From Qipengyuania vulgaris (GTDB lineage Bacteria; Pseudomonadota; Alphaproteobacteria; Sphingomonadales; Sphingomonadaceae): a stretch of DNA of 64,000 bases. Both the position numbers and the translations under genes were made by a program. The notes under the pieces were generated by a model. It saw only the letters and a list, made by a program, of their open reading frames with translations, was not told the DNA's origin and ran no database searches. Numbering within the stretch: position 1 is the stretch's first letter; each line of letters starts with the position of its first letter. The DNA lies in assembly GCF_009827325.1 (NCBI RefSeq), contig NZ_WTYC01000008.1, positions 74,501 to 138,500 of the forward strand, given 5' to 3'. Positions 15,631 to 24,676 of this stretch are shown in pieces.

Positions 15631-17871
15631 ATGGCCGCCCCGCTCCGCGTGACCGTAACGGACAGCGCCCACGCTCTGCTCGACGAGATCGCGGAGCGGC
15701 ACGGCCCCCTCCTCATCCATCAATCCGGCGGCTGCTGCGACGGATCGAGCCCGATGATCTATCCGCGCGCCGAATTCCGCATCGGCGAGCGCGACGTGCT
15801 GATCGGCAAGGTCGGCGATATCCCGGTCTATATCGGCAGCGCGCAATTCGCGGCATGGAAACACACCCAATTGATCCTCGATGCGGTCGATGGACGGGGC
15901 GGGATGTTCAGCCTCGATAACGGGACCGAGCGCCGTCTCCTCGTTCGCAGCAGGGCCTTCGACGACAAGGAACTCGGCATGATCGACAAAGCCGATACTC
16001 TACGCCAGATGCATCATGACATCGCCCGCGACCCGGACGCATTCTGGCTAAATCAGGCACGCCGCCTCGACTGGGAGAGCTTCCCGACCCGCGCGAACGA
16101 AAGCAGCTTCGATGCGGACGATTTCGCAATCCGCTGGTTCGCGGACGGCGAGTTGAATCTCAGCGTCAATTGCATCGACCGGCATCTGGAAGAGCGTGGC
16201 GATCAGACCGCCGTCGTTTTCGAGGGCGACGAGCCGGGCGAAGGCCGCACGCTCACCTTTCGCGACCTCTATGGCGAGGTCTGTCGCTTCGCCAATGGGC
16301 TGAAAAGTTGCGGCGTGGCGAAAGGCGACCGTGTCATCCTCTACATGCCGATGGTCCCCGAAGCAGCCATCGCCATGCTCGCCTGCGCGCGCATCGGCGC
16401 GGTGCATTCAGTAGTGTTCGGTGGCTTTTCACCCGACAGCCTCGCCGACCGCATCGCCGATTGCGGCGCAAAGGTCGTGGTCACGGCGAACGAGGGAATG
16501 CGCGGCGGCAAATCCATACCGCTCAAGCAAAACGTCGACACGGCCTGTTGCAAGGCCGGTGGGGTGGAGACCATCGTGATCGTCAGACGGACCGATGCGC
16601 GCGTTGATCTCGAAGCCGGGCGCGACGTCTGGTGGGACGAACTTCGCGAAACGGTCGATGCCGACTGTCCACCCGAACCGATGAATGCGGAAGATCCGCT
16701 CTTCATTCTCTACACCAGCGGTTCGACCGGCAAGCCCAAAGGCGTGCTGCACACCACTGGCGGTTATCTGTTGTGGGTCACGCTCACCACCGATCTGCTG
16801 TTCGGCCTGAAGCAGGACGACCTGTTCTGGTGCACCGCCGATGTCGGCTGGATCACTGGTCACTCCTATGTCGTCTACGGCCCGCTTTCCAACGGTGTGG
16901 CGACGGTGATGTTCGACGGCGTCCCGACCTATCCCGATGCCGGGCGGTTCTGGGAAACCAGCGAGCGGCTGGGCGTCACCGTGTTCTACACCGCGCCCAC
17001 GGCCATCCGCGCACTGATGCGCGAAGGTGATGCGCCGGTGACGCGGCATGACCTTTCGAAGCTGCGCCTGCTTGGAACGGTGGGCGAGCCGATCAATCCC
17101 GAGGCGTGGCAATGGTATCATCGCGTGGTCGGTGGCGGGCGGTGCGAGATCGTCGATACGTGGTGGCAGACCGAGACCGGTGGCGCGCTGATCGCGCCGG
17201 TTCCGGGTGCGATGGAAACGAAGCCCGGCTCAGCCACCAGGTCGCTGCCGGGCGTATTCCCCGAACTGGTCGACGCAGAAGGCAAGGTGCTGGACGGCAC
17301 GACCGAGGGCAATCTCGTCATCACACAGAGCTGGCCGGGCCAGATGCGCACCGTGTTCGGCGATCACGAGCGCTTCTTCCAGACCTATTTCAGCACCTAT
17401 CCCGGCACCTATTTCACCGGCGACGGCGCGCAGCGCGACGAGGATGGGTATTTCTGGATCACCGGCCGGGTGGACGACGTGATCAACGTCTCCGGCCACC
17501 GCATGGGCACCGCCGAGGTGGAAAGCGCGCTGGTGGCGCACCCCAGGGTGGCCGAGGCGGCGGTCGTCGGGATGCCGCACGATATCAAGGGCCAGGGCAT
17601 TTACGCGTTCGTCACGCTCAATGCCGGCGAGGAAGGCGACGCGGCGCTGCGCGACGAGCTGAGGGCATGGGTGCGCAAGGAGATCGGACCGATCGCCACG
17701 CCCGATGCGATCCAGTTCGCCCCCGGCCTGCCCAAGACCCGCTCGGGCAAGATCATGCGCCGCATCCTGCGCAAGATCGCCGAGGGGAAACCCGGCGAAG
17801 TGGGCGACACCTCGACGCTGGCCGAACCGGCGGTGGTCGAGAATCTGGTGGCCAAGCGCATTGAACCGTAA
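15631..17871 (+). CDS. acsA: DUF779-acetyl-CoA synthetase fusion
   Basis: This looks like a single 746-residue protein made of two units normally encoded separately. Residues about 1-117 are a complete DUF779 domain ([19 protein letters not shown] with the double Cys, [24 protein letters not shown]). From about residue 120 it is an AMP-forming acetyl-CoA synthetase: [15 protein letters not shown], the P-loop [29 protein letters not shown], the adenylate motif [21 protein letters not shown], and the acetylatable lysine in [14 protein letters not shown]. The synthetase part is about 630 residues, near full length. No stop or good internal start separates the parts. The start is ATG 15631, 2 bases after the porin stop. 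It would turn the acetate made by AldB into acetyl-CoA. Confidence 0.88.
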   Translation: MAAPLRVTVTDSAHALLDEIAERHGPLLIHQSGGCCDGSSPMIYPRAEFRIGERDVLIGKVGDIPVYIGSAQFAAWKHTQLILDAVDGRGGMFSLDNGTERRLLVRSRAFDDKELGMIDKADTLRQMHHDIARDPDAFWLNQARRLDWESFPTRANESSFDADDFAIRWFADGELNLSVNCIDRHLEERGDQTAVVFEGDEPGEGRTLTFRDLYGEVCRFANGLKSCGVAKGDRVILYMPMVPEAAIAMLACARIGAVHSVVFGGFSPDSLADRIADCGAKVVVTANEGMRGGKSIPLKQNVDTACCKAGGVETIVIVRRTDARVDLEAGRDVWWDELRETVDADCPPEPMNAEDPLFILYTSGSTGKPKGVLHTTGGYLLWVTLTTDLLFGLKQDDLFWCTADVGWITGHSYVVYGPLSNGVATVMFDGVPTYPDAGRFWETSERLGVTVFYTAPTAIRALMREGDAPVTRHDLSKLRLLGTVGEPINPEAWQWYHRVVGGGRCEIVDTWWQTETGGALIAPVPGAMETKPGSATRSLPGVFPELVDAEGKVLDGTTEGNLVITQSWPGQMRTVFGDHERFFQTYFSTYPGTYFTGDGAQRDEDGYFWITGRVDDVINVSGHRMGTAEVESALVAHPRVAEAAVVGMPHDIKGQGIYAFVTLNAGEEGDAALRDELRAWVRKEIGPIATPDAIQFAPGLPKTRSGKIMRRILRKIAEGKPGEVGDTSTLAEPAVVENLVAKRIEP

Positions 17872-17917
17872 GTTTCTTGAATTGCTACGGCCGCTAAGCA
17901 CGCATTTTGGCTGAAAC

Positions 17918-17945
17918 CGGACTGACCGCTTCCGGCCCCAAAGAT
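17918..17945 (+). repeat. Dispersed intergenic repeat, copy 2
   Basis: GGACTGACCGCTTCCGGCCC then CAAAG, in the gap between the convergent synthetase and TonB-receptor genes. It shares the CCGCTTCCGGCCCCA core with the copy at 12021. Confidence 0.6.
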
Positions 17946-18032
17946 GCCATTCTAGAGTTTGGATGAATCCCAAACGGGGCCGAGAAGCACCAATGTTGAT
18001 GTCCCGGCCCCAATTAAACATTTGACCATAGC

Positions 18033-20663
18033 TCAGAAGGTTATTCGCCCTCGCAAGCCATACGTCCGTGCATCGTTGAGGAAACGGATGTTCAGAGACG
18101 AGCCGACCAGAGCTTTCTGGGATACCTCTTCGTTCAGGAAATTGCTCGCCCAGGCTTCGAGCCGGAAATTCCCGATGGTATACCCGGCGCCCAGATTCAG
18201 CGTAACGAAGCCATTCTGGCGATCGGGGAAGCCTGCTTCCAAGGCGCTTTGGCTCGTTCCATCCAGGAAGACGATATCATCTTCGTTGAACTGTGTTAGG
18301 AAAAAGGACGAGCGATAATTTAGCAACGCCTGCCAGTCGAAACGGCCTGCGCCGATATCGAGCCACTGTGACAGCCGTGCACTGAGATTCATCTTGGAAG
18401 CCAACGGTAAGCGGTTGCCGACAAGGCTGACGAGAGGAGATTCGCCCCCGGCATCAAAATCCTGCGCGCGCGCATCGGCTACTACACCCTCCGTGATCTT
18501 CGTATCGAGGTAAGCAGCGTTAAGGTCGAGCGCGTAGTTTGCCGGAAGCTTCAATCGAAGCTCGGATTCTGCCCCGTATATCCTGGAAGCACCGATATTG
18601 CGGTTGACCAGGGAGTATCCATTGCACACCGGCGGCGTCTGGGCTTCGTCGAGATTGATGCAGGTCAGATCCTGAAAAACCTGATCCGAATAATCGTAAT
18701 AGAAGCCTGTCAGATTGAAAATCGCGTTTCGACCGAATGCATCGAAACTGTTTCGGCTCCCTACCTCGTAGACTACCAGTTCTTCAGGGCTGAAAGTTTC
18801 GGGAATGGTAGAACCGTTGAAACTGTCATTGAAGCCGCCGGATTTGTGGCCAGTCGACACCTTCGCATAGAGCATATTGTCCGGGCTGAGATCGAACTCC
18901 AATCCGGCGCGCCAGTCGATAAAATCGAACTTGGACTGGCCGATCTGCTGATCGGGAATAGTCAGTTCGACGAAACTGAAGCCCCCCTCGAAGCCCTCCG
19001 GACAATCGACAAAACCGTTGTCGATATCGGGACGATCGACGCACGTGCCGTTGGGATTGCTTCCATTGGCGATCGCGCCGATCTGGTCGATCAACGTGTC
19101 TCGCAGGCCCGGATTTCTAATACCTTCGAGCAAGAATTGCGCACGGCCCTGAAGCGTGTCGATCGCGCTTACATCGAAGTTCGGGCGGTCAAGCAAGTTG
19201 GGCCTGAAGCCCTCGGTTCCCAAACGGGTGCCGAAGCAGCAGGCGAAGTCTTCTCCTCCTAGGGTCAGCGCCCAATTGCCGCCAATACCATACCGCGATT
19301 TCTTCTCTTCAGTATATCGCAGGCCGGCGAAAAACCGCAGGCGATCGGTGAAGTCGTAAATCCCATCCCCGAAGAATGCGAAACTCTCACCATTGACATC
19401 GGGCATGGTGAACTCGGTACCCGAGTAACAGCAATATCCCCGATCGGCTAACGCGAGGTAGCCGACCGCCTGATCTTCCTTGAAATAGAAACCTCCAAGG
19501 TTCCAGCGGAAGCGCTGATCATCATTTGCAGACAACCGGGCCTCGTAAACCTGACTTCTGGACTCAGTCTGCCAGAAATTGTTGGAGAAGTTATCATACT
19601 GGAATCCATCCAGGTCCCGGCCTGGATAATCGATGCCTTCGCTACTCGCGTTGGCCTGGTAAAAATCGACCGAACGGTAGCTTCCGGAAAGCTCGGCGGT
19701 AAAGGTCCCGAAGTCGTAAGCGAGATTGCCCTGAATACCCCACAGTTCGTTCTCCATGTCACCTTGCATGCCGCGATAGACAACATCCTTGAGGTCCAGC
19801 TGATCAGGGCGCAGACCCGTCGCTGTCACCGCGCCAAAGATATTCGCTCCGGGATAGCCGGTTCCCGTTTCCATTCCGTAGTCGCCCACGATCGAAAGGC
19901 TCAGGCGGTCGTCAGGCTCCCACAGTAGTGAGAGACGTCCGGCGTAATTCTCTTCCAACCCAGCCGGCTTGAGGCGGCTCGCCTGCTCACCAGTCGAAAC
20001 GTTGCGGAACCCGTAATCGCGGTTGATGTAATAGCCGGCCGCGCGCACGGCGAGCGTATCTCCCAGCGGGATATTTAGAGCGCCTTCAGCCCCGTAGGAT
20101 GAACGGTTGGCGACTTCTGCCTGAGCGTACCCACCAAACTCACCCAGCCTTGGCTTCGCGGTGATGATATTGAGCGTGCCGGCCAAGGCGTTACGGCCGT
20201 AGAGAGTGCCCTGCGGCCCTTTGTTTACCTCGACCCGCTCCAGGTCGTAAAACATCAGGCCCAAGCCGCGCGGTCGCGGAATGTAAGTGCCGTTGAGATG
20301 CGGCGCCGCGCCGGGATCACCTAATTCGGTATTGTTCGAAGAGCCCACGCCGCGAATAAAGATTTCGACGTTGCCCTCCTGGTTCGCAATGCTGAGGCCG
20401 GGCACCGCGACCTGAAGTTGCCGGAGTTCGACGATCCCATCTTGTCGCAGCTGTTCGGAATCGAGAGCCTGTACGACTCCCGATACCTCCTGGAGGCTCT
20501 CTTCGCGGCGGTTGGCAGTGACGATGATGACATCGCCGCTTCCTTCTTCAGCCGCCTCATCTGCGGGTTCCACTTCGTCCGCGGACTGGGCGGAAGCCGG
20601 CATCGCGGCAACCGAACAAAGCAGCATGGCGCCGAATGTCCCGGCGGATTTAATTCTAGTCAT
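18033..20663 (-). CDS. TonB-dependent outer-membrane receptor
   Basis: This is a 22-stranded ligand-gated outer-membrane transporter. The 876-residue product has a Sec signal (ending PASAQ), a TonB-box-like stretch VIIVTANRREESLQ, the plug domain (VEIFIRGVGSSNN, VEVNKGPQGTLYGRNALAG, LNIITAKP) and a barrel ending in Phe (YGLRGRITF). It lies 36 bases after the GH3 beta-glucosidase gene on the same strand with the ribosome site GGGGAGGA, so the two form an operon, probably under the divergent LacI protein. That points to an oligosaccharide substrate, most simply a beta-glucoside. The receptor family itself does not define the ligand. Confidence 0.9.
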   Translation of the reverse strand: MTRIKSAGTFGAMLLCSVAAMPASAQSADEVEPADEAAEEGSGDVIIVTANRREESLQEVSGVVQALDSEQLRQDGIVELRQLQVAVPGLSIANQEGNVEIFIRGVGSSNNTELGDPGAAPHLNGTYIPRPRGLGLMFYDLERVEVNKGPQGTLYGRNALAGTLNIITAKPRLGEFGGYAQAEVANRSSYGAEGALNIPLGDTLAVRAAGYYINRDYGFRNVSTGEQASRLKPAGLEENYAGRLSLLWEPDDRLSLSIVGDYGMETGTGYPGANIFGAVTATGLRPDQLDLKDVVYRGMQGDMENELWGIQGNLAYDFGTFTAELSGSYRSVDFYQANASSEGIDYPGRDLDGFQYDNFSNNFWQTESRSQVYEARLSANDDQRFRWNLGGFYFKEDQAVGYLALADRGYCCYSGTEFTMPDVNGESFAFFGDGIYDFTDRLRFFAGLRYTEEKKSRYGIGGNWALTLGGEDFACCFGTRLGTEGFRPNLLDRPNFDVSAIDTLQGRAQFLLEGIRNPGLRDTLIDQIGAIANGSNPNGTCVDRPDIDNGFVDCPEGFEGGFSFVELTIPDQQIGQSKFDFIDWRAGLEFDLSPDNMLYAKVSTGHKSGGFNDSFNGSTIPETFSPEELVVYEVGSRNSFDAFGRNAIFNLTGFYYDYSDQVFQDLTCINLDEAQTPPVCNGYSLVNRNIGASRIYGAESELRLKLPANYALDLNAAYLDTKITEGVVADARAQDFDAGGESPLVSLVGNRLPLASKMNLSARLSQWLDIGAGRFDWQALLNYRSSFFLTQFNEDDIVFLDGTSQSALEAGFPDRQNGFVTLNLGAGYTIGNFRLEAWASNFLNEEVSQKALVGSSLNIRFLNDARTYGLRGRITF

Positions 20664-20699
20664 TTTGTCCTCCCCTTCAGCCGCTCCTGTGCGGCCTAT

Positions 20700-23192
20700 C
20701 TACTGGCATGAAAGCTGACCGCCCGTTGGCGATATGATGCGCGCCGACGCGAGCGTGATGTCGAGACGGCCATCGGTGACGAGCATCAGCGGTGTATCTA
20801 CCCGGCTCATATCGACACCCGCCTCTGCAAAGCAGCTCAGCGGGAGCGATACGCGCGTCCAGCGCCCTGTTTCTGCGACTTTGGTAAGGAGCGCCTGAAG
20901 CGGAAATCCGCCGACGCAGGCGTTACCGCAGGTCATTAGAAGATCTACGTTTTTTGAGGGTCCTTCATCGACCTTGAACTCTAGTTCGAGAGCGAGGCCG
21001 CCATTGGATTGGCGCGTCAGATCGCTTGGAGCGTCTTGCACGATGGCGGCGGCTGCCCGTCCTGAGCCTGTCCAGCGCAAACGAACCGAATCTTCTTGCG
21101 CATTGCGATCCGCACCTTGCGCGGTGATCAGGTCCGGAGCAGGATTGGCAGCAAGTTGTCCGGGTACGCCTATTCGTAATTGTCGGCCCGCGCCTGGTCG
21201 CCCGCTCGCGAACAATTCGTTTTCATCCGCCGGGGCAGCGCGAGCCCGATCCTCAGGAAGTCGTTCTAATTCGCCATTTTCGCCTGTAGTTAAACCAAAG
21301 CCGTACGGAAACAGCGGATCGTAGTTCGCATCACCGACATTAACATTTGTCTGATCGCTCGATCGTGGCCAGCTATAGGACAGCTTTCCTGTGAATTCCT
21401 TCCTGCCGAAAAGCAAGTCTGCCACACCTCCGCCCTCGGTGCCTGGAAGCCATGCTGCGACAAAGGCGTCGGACGCATTGAGGAATGGATTAACCCACAT
21501 CGCCCGCCCGGAAAGAAACACCGAAACCGTCGGGATTCCTTTGTCCTGAAGCGAGTGTAGCAGGGCGAGGCTGTTTGCATCGTCGTACCCCACATCGGGA
21601 CGGTCACCCTGGAATTCGGCGTAGGGGTCTTCGCCGAAAACGACGATCGCAACATCCGGCTTGTCTGAATAAGTACCATCAGGAGAAAGCGTGGCGGTAC
21701 CGCCGGCCGCAGCGGCCGCGACTTCAATGCCTTCCCATATCGACTGTGCGTTGGGAAAATCGGACCGCTTCGTGCCGGTGCCCTGCCAGCTCAGCGTCCA
21801 CCCGCCGGTCTGTTTGGTCAAATTGTCAGCGCCGTCGCCAGCAACGAGCACAGTTGCTCCGGGATCGAGCGGCAGTACGCTGGCTTCGTTCTTGAGCAGC
21901 ACTAGGGATTTTTGCACGGCCTCGCGAGCAACGGCGCGATGGTCGGCGCTACCCAAGCGTTCGAATTCTCCAGCATAGGGACGAGAAGAGGGCTTACCCG
22001 ATTCGAAGAGACCGGCTCGCAGCTTCACTCGCAGTATGCGGCGCACTGCGTCATCCAGTCGCTCCATCGGCAATATACCGCTGCGCGCGTCCGCCAATGT
22101 GGATTCGTAAAGGCCCTTCCAGCTATCGGGCGCCATATACATATCGAGCCCGGCGATAATTGATTTAGGACAATCGGTTGCCGAACATCCAGTTACCTGG
22201 CCATGGCCATTCCAGTCGCCAACCAGAAAGCCGGAGAAGTTCCAGCGGTCTTTCACGATGCCGGTCATTAACGACTGGTTGCCGTGCATCTTGGCACCGT
22301 TCCAACTCGAGAAACTGACCATTATCGATTGGACGCCCGCATCAATCGCAGGCAGATAAGGCGGACTGAAAAGATCACGCAGTTGCGCCTCGTCAATTCG
22401 GGCATCACCCTGATCCTTGCCGCCAGCGGTCCCGCCATCGCCGAGAAAATGCTTCGCAGTGGCCACAATATGCGGACCGCGCAGCCAGTCTTCGTCCCCA
22501 ATCTTGCCCTGCAGCCCTTCGATCAGTGGCGCAGCGTAAGAAGTCGCGATTTCCGGCGTTTCACCAAATCCTTCATAGGTTCGCCCCCATCGATCATCGC
22601 GCACGACCGCAAGCGTGGGAGCAAAAGTCCAATCGAGCCCCGTCACACGCATTTCGATCGCGGTCACTTCGCCGATCCGACCTATCAGCTCAGGATCGTT
22701 GGCCGCACCAAGCCCGATATTGTGAGGAAAGAGTGTGGCACCAACTATGTTGTTGTGCCCATGGACGGCGTCACTTCCCCAGATCACCGGGATCCGGGGT
22801 AAGCTGCCATTCCGCTTCATTGAGGCAGCATAATAGGCATCCGCCGCTTCCAACCATTCTGTGGCAGGAGCGTTATAAGAGCCGGTTGGCGTTGAATTGC
22901 CTCCGTTGAGAATCGAGCCGAGATGATACCGATAGACGTCATCTGGTGTTGCGCTTGCGATGTCTGCCTGGATGATCTGTCCGACCTTCTGGTCCAGCGA
23001 CATTTCAGCGATGAGCGCATCAATCCGGCTCTCTATCGTTGGATCCAGAGCCGGCCCCGAATCAAGCGCGGACCAGAGTTGCGGGTCTGCCACAGCACTC
23101 GGATTTGCCTGCGCTGCTGCCGGCCCTGCAATTGCAGTCGTCCCCATTGCAATTCCTACGACCGAACACAGAAATGTCGTCCTGCGACGCAT
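20700..23192 (-). CDS. GH3-family exported beta-glucosidase/glucan glucohydrolase
   Basis: This is a glycoside hydrolase family 3 enzyme of about 830 residues, probably periplasmic, cleaving beta-glucosides or cello-/laminari-oligosaccharides. The start is ATG 23192 (MRRRTTFLCSVVG), preceded by GGGAGGGGGAG and giving a signal peptide ending AAAQ. The (beta/alpha)8 domain shows MSLDQKVGQIIQ, KHFLGDGGTAGGKDQG, and the nucleophile Asp in FLVGDWNGHG. The second domain (VLLKNEASVLPLDPGA, VVFGEDPYAEFQGDRPD) follows, with an ExoP-like C-terminal beta domain (TGRWTRVSLPLSCFA). It is the first gene of the operon with the TonB receptor, divergent from lacI. Confidence 0.9.
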   Translation of the reverse strand: MRRRTTFLCSVVGIAMGTTAIAGPAAAQANPSAVADPQLWSALDSGPALDPTIESRIDALIAEMSLDQKVGQIIQADIASATPDDVYRYHLGSILNGGNSTPTGSYNAPATEWLEAADAYYAASMKRNGSLPRIPVIWGSDAVHGHNNIVGATLFPHNIGLGAANDPELIGRIGEVTAIEMRVTGLDWTFAPTLAVVRDDRWGRTYEGFGETPEIATSYAAPLIEGLQGKIGDEDWLRGPHIVATAKHFLGDGGTAGGKDQGDARIDEAQLRDLFSPPYLPAIDAGVQSIMVSFSSWNGAKMHGNQSLMTGIVKDRWNFSGFLVGDWNGHGQVTGCSATDCPKSIIAGLDMYMAPDSWKGLYESTLADARSGILPMERLDDAVRRILRVKLRAGLFESGKPSSRPYAGEFERLGSADHRAVAREAVQKSLVLLKNEASVLPLDPGATVLVAGDGADNLTKQTGGWTLSWQGTGTKRSDFPNAQSIWEGIEVAAAAAGGTATLSPDGTYSDKPDVAIVVFGEDPYAEFQGDRPDVGYDDANSLALLHSLQDKGIPTVSVFLSGRAMWVNPFLNASDAFVAAWLPGTEGGGVADLLFGRKEFTGKLSYSWPRSSDQTNVNVGDANYDPLFPYGFGLTTGENGELERLPEDRARAAPADENELFASGRPGAGRQLRIGVPGQLAANPAPDLITAQGADRNAQEDSVRLRWTGSGRAAAAIVQDAPSDLTRQSNGGLALELEFKVDEGPSKNVDLLMTCGNACVGGFPLQALLTKVAETGRWTRVSLPLSCFAEAGVDMSRVDTPLMLVTDGRLDITLASARIISPTGGQLSCQ

Positions 23193-23214
23193 CACAAACT
23201 CCCCCTCCCACATA

Positions 23215-23248
23215 TGACAACGTTTACCGTCGTCCTGACAACGTTTAC
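23215..23248. promoter_or_regulatory. Two LacI-type operator half-palindromes
   Basis: TGACAACGTTTAC occurs twice, at 23215-23227 and 23236-23248, 21 bases apart (two helical turns), between the GH3 start and the lacI start. The AACGTT centre with flanking TGAC is the usual shape of LacI-family operators in TonB-receptor sugar loci. The likely binder is the divergent LacI protein. Confidence 0.65.
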
Positions 23249-23308
23249 TGCGCTGCATCGACACAAGTCAAGTGACGCGCTAATCAGGAGCTTTATGGGT
23301 CCCGGCAG

Positions 23309-24385
23309 GTGACGTGGTGTAGGTATTCTTTCGGAGGTTCTGTTATTTCCAAACGCTCCACAATCGTCGATGTCGCAAACCTCGCCGGAGTTTCAATCAA
23401 GACAGTTTCACGCGCACTCAACGATGCGCCGCACGTCAGTGCTGACGCACGCGAGCGAGTGAAAGCTGCGGCTGCGGAGCTCGATTACCATCCGAATATC
23501 GCCGCTCAGAGCCTCATTGCCCGGCGCAGTTTTCTTATCGGACTGACTTACGAGCGGCCCAGTCCCAGCTATGTCGTGGAGTTGCAAAACGGTGCGCTCT
23601 TGCGGCTGGAAGATTCTCGGTACCGTTTGGTCGTTCTACCATTCCGGGACATCGCGAAACGACCGGTCGAGTTTGGTCGCCTGCTTATGCGAGCTGGCCT
23701 CGATGGCATCGTCCTTGCTCCTCCTGCCTGCGATCAGGATGATCTTCTGGACATGCTCGATAGGCAGAAATTGCCCTACGCCCGGATCACCCCCCACCTA
23801 AACATGGATCGAGGGATTGTGATGGCAATGGATGAGGTCGCGGCCGGTCAGGCCGTCGCTTCCCACCTCCTTGCGCTTGGCCATCGACGTATCGGCATAA
23901 TAATGGGCGACCCGTTGCACGCGGCGAGCGCCGCCCGCATGGAAGGCTATCGTCGTGCCTTCGCCGAAGCGGGAGCGACAATCGACGGCAATTTGATAGT
24001 GACTGGCGACTTCACCTTCGATGTAGGTCATGCCGTCGCAAGAGAGCTTCTCCGCCGCACTCCGCAGCCGACAGCCATTCTAGCGCAGAACGACGACATG
24101 GCCGTGGCCGCAATAGCAGCGGTACGTGACTGCGGTTTATCCGTTCCTGAAGACGTTTCAGTTGCCGGCTTCGACGATTCCGAGGTCGCGCGCACCGCGT
24201 GGCCCCAGCTTACCACCATTCGACAACCGGTTTTGCAAATGTCATGGGACGCGACCGATCGGCTTATCACTTCGCTCGAGACAGATCCTGAAAGTCTCGA
24301 CGAAAACGCATTGTCATATTTTGGCCGCGGCGATCATCCTCACGAACTGGTCGTGCGCGGGTCTACTGCCCCGCCGTCTGCCTGA
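23309..24385 (+). CDS. LacI-family transcriptional regulator (beta-glucoside locus)
   Basis: This is a sugar-responsive repressor. The N-terminal helix-turn-helix is STIVDVANLAGVSIKTVSRA, with the hinge helix HPNIAAQSLIARRS, followed by a periplasmic-binding-protein-like domain (RIGIIMGD, ILAQNDDMAVAAIAA, VSVAGFDDSEVART). About 345-358 residues depending on the start. The longest frame begins at GTG 23309 without a good ribosome site; a strong GGAGG at 23333-23337 points to a start around ATT 23345, giving the family-typical N-terminus just before KRSTIVDVA. It is divergent from the GH3-TonB receptor operon and faces two TGACAACGTTTAC repeats. Confidence 0.9.
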   Translation: MTWCRYSFGGSVISKRSTIVDVANLAGVSIKTVSRALNDAPHVSADARERVKAAAAELDYHPNIAAQSLIARRSFLIGLTYERPSPSYVVELQNGALLRLEDSRYRLVVLPFRDIAKRPVEFGRLLMRAGLDGIVLAPPACDQDDLLDMLDRQKLPYARITPHLNMDRGIVMAMDEVAAGQAVASHLLALGHRRIGIIMGDPLHAASAARMEGYRRAFAEAGATIDGNLIVTGDFTFDVGHAVARELLRRTPQPTAILAQNDDMAVAAIAAVRDCGLSVPEDVSVAGFDDSEVARTAWPQLTTIRQPVLQMSWDATDRLITSLETDPESLDENALSYFGRGDHPHELVVRGSTAPPSA

Positions 24386-24676
24386 GTGGATGAATCGCAA
24401 CTATCGCAATCGATCAAGACACGCTGTCTCGGGGCCATTCTGAATTTGCGGTTGGGATGATTGAGTGGCAGCTAAATGGGGTCAGGCACCCGAAACCGGA
24501 CGTTCAGCAAACGGCCCCAAAACAGTCAGACCGCTCCTGGCGAAAGCAGTCGGTCAGCTAGGCGCCCCCAATTCCGACATTCGAGGTCGGAATTTAGCAT
24601 CCCCAAAGCGGAACGTCCGCTACGGGAGGATCGGCCACGCCGCCCAGCACAACGACGCACGGATGCTTGCGCTCGT
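24386..24676. other. Intergenic region between convergent genes, repeat-like
   Basis: About 290 bases with no gene. It contains a degenerate repeat-family copy (ACCGGACGTTCAGC and ACGGCCCCA at about 24496-24520), a 9-bp hairpin at 24570-24594, and a short AGCGGA-ACG-TCCGCT inverted repeat near 24608-24622. Confidence 0.5.
24570..24594. terminator. Hairpin between convergent lacI and GH97 genes
   Basis: AATTCCGAC (24570-24578), 7-nt loop, GTCGGAATT (24586-24594), a perfect 9-bp stem with A/T ends on both sides. Its position between two convergent genes suits a bidirectional terminator. Confidence 0.45.
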
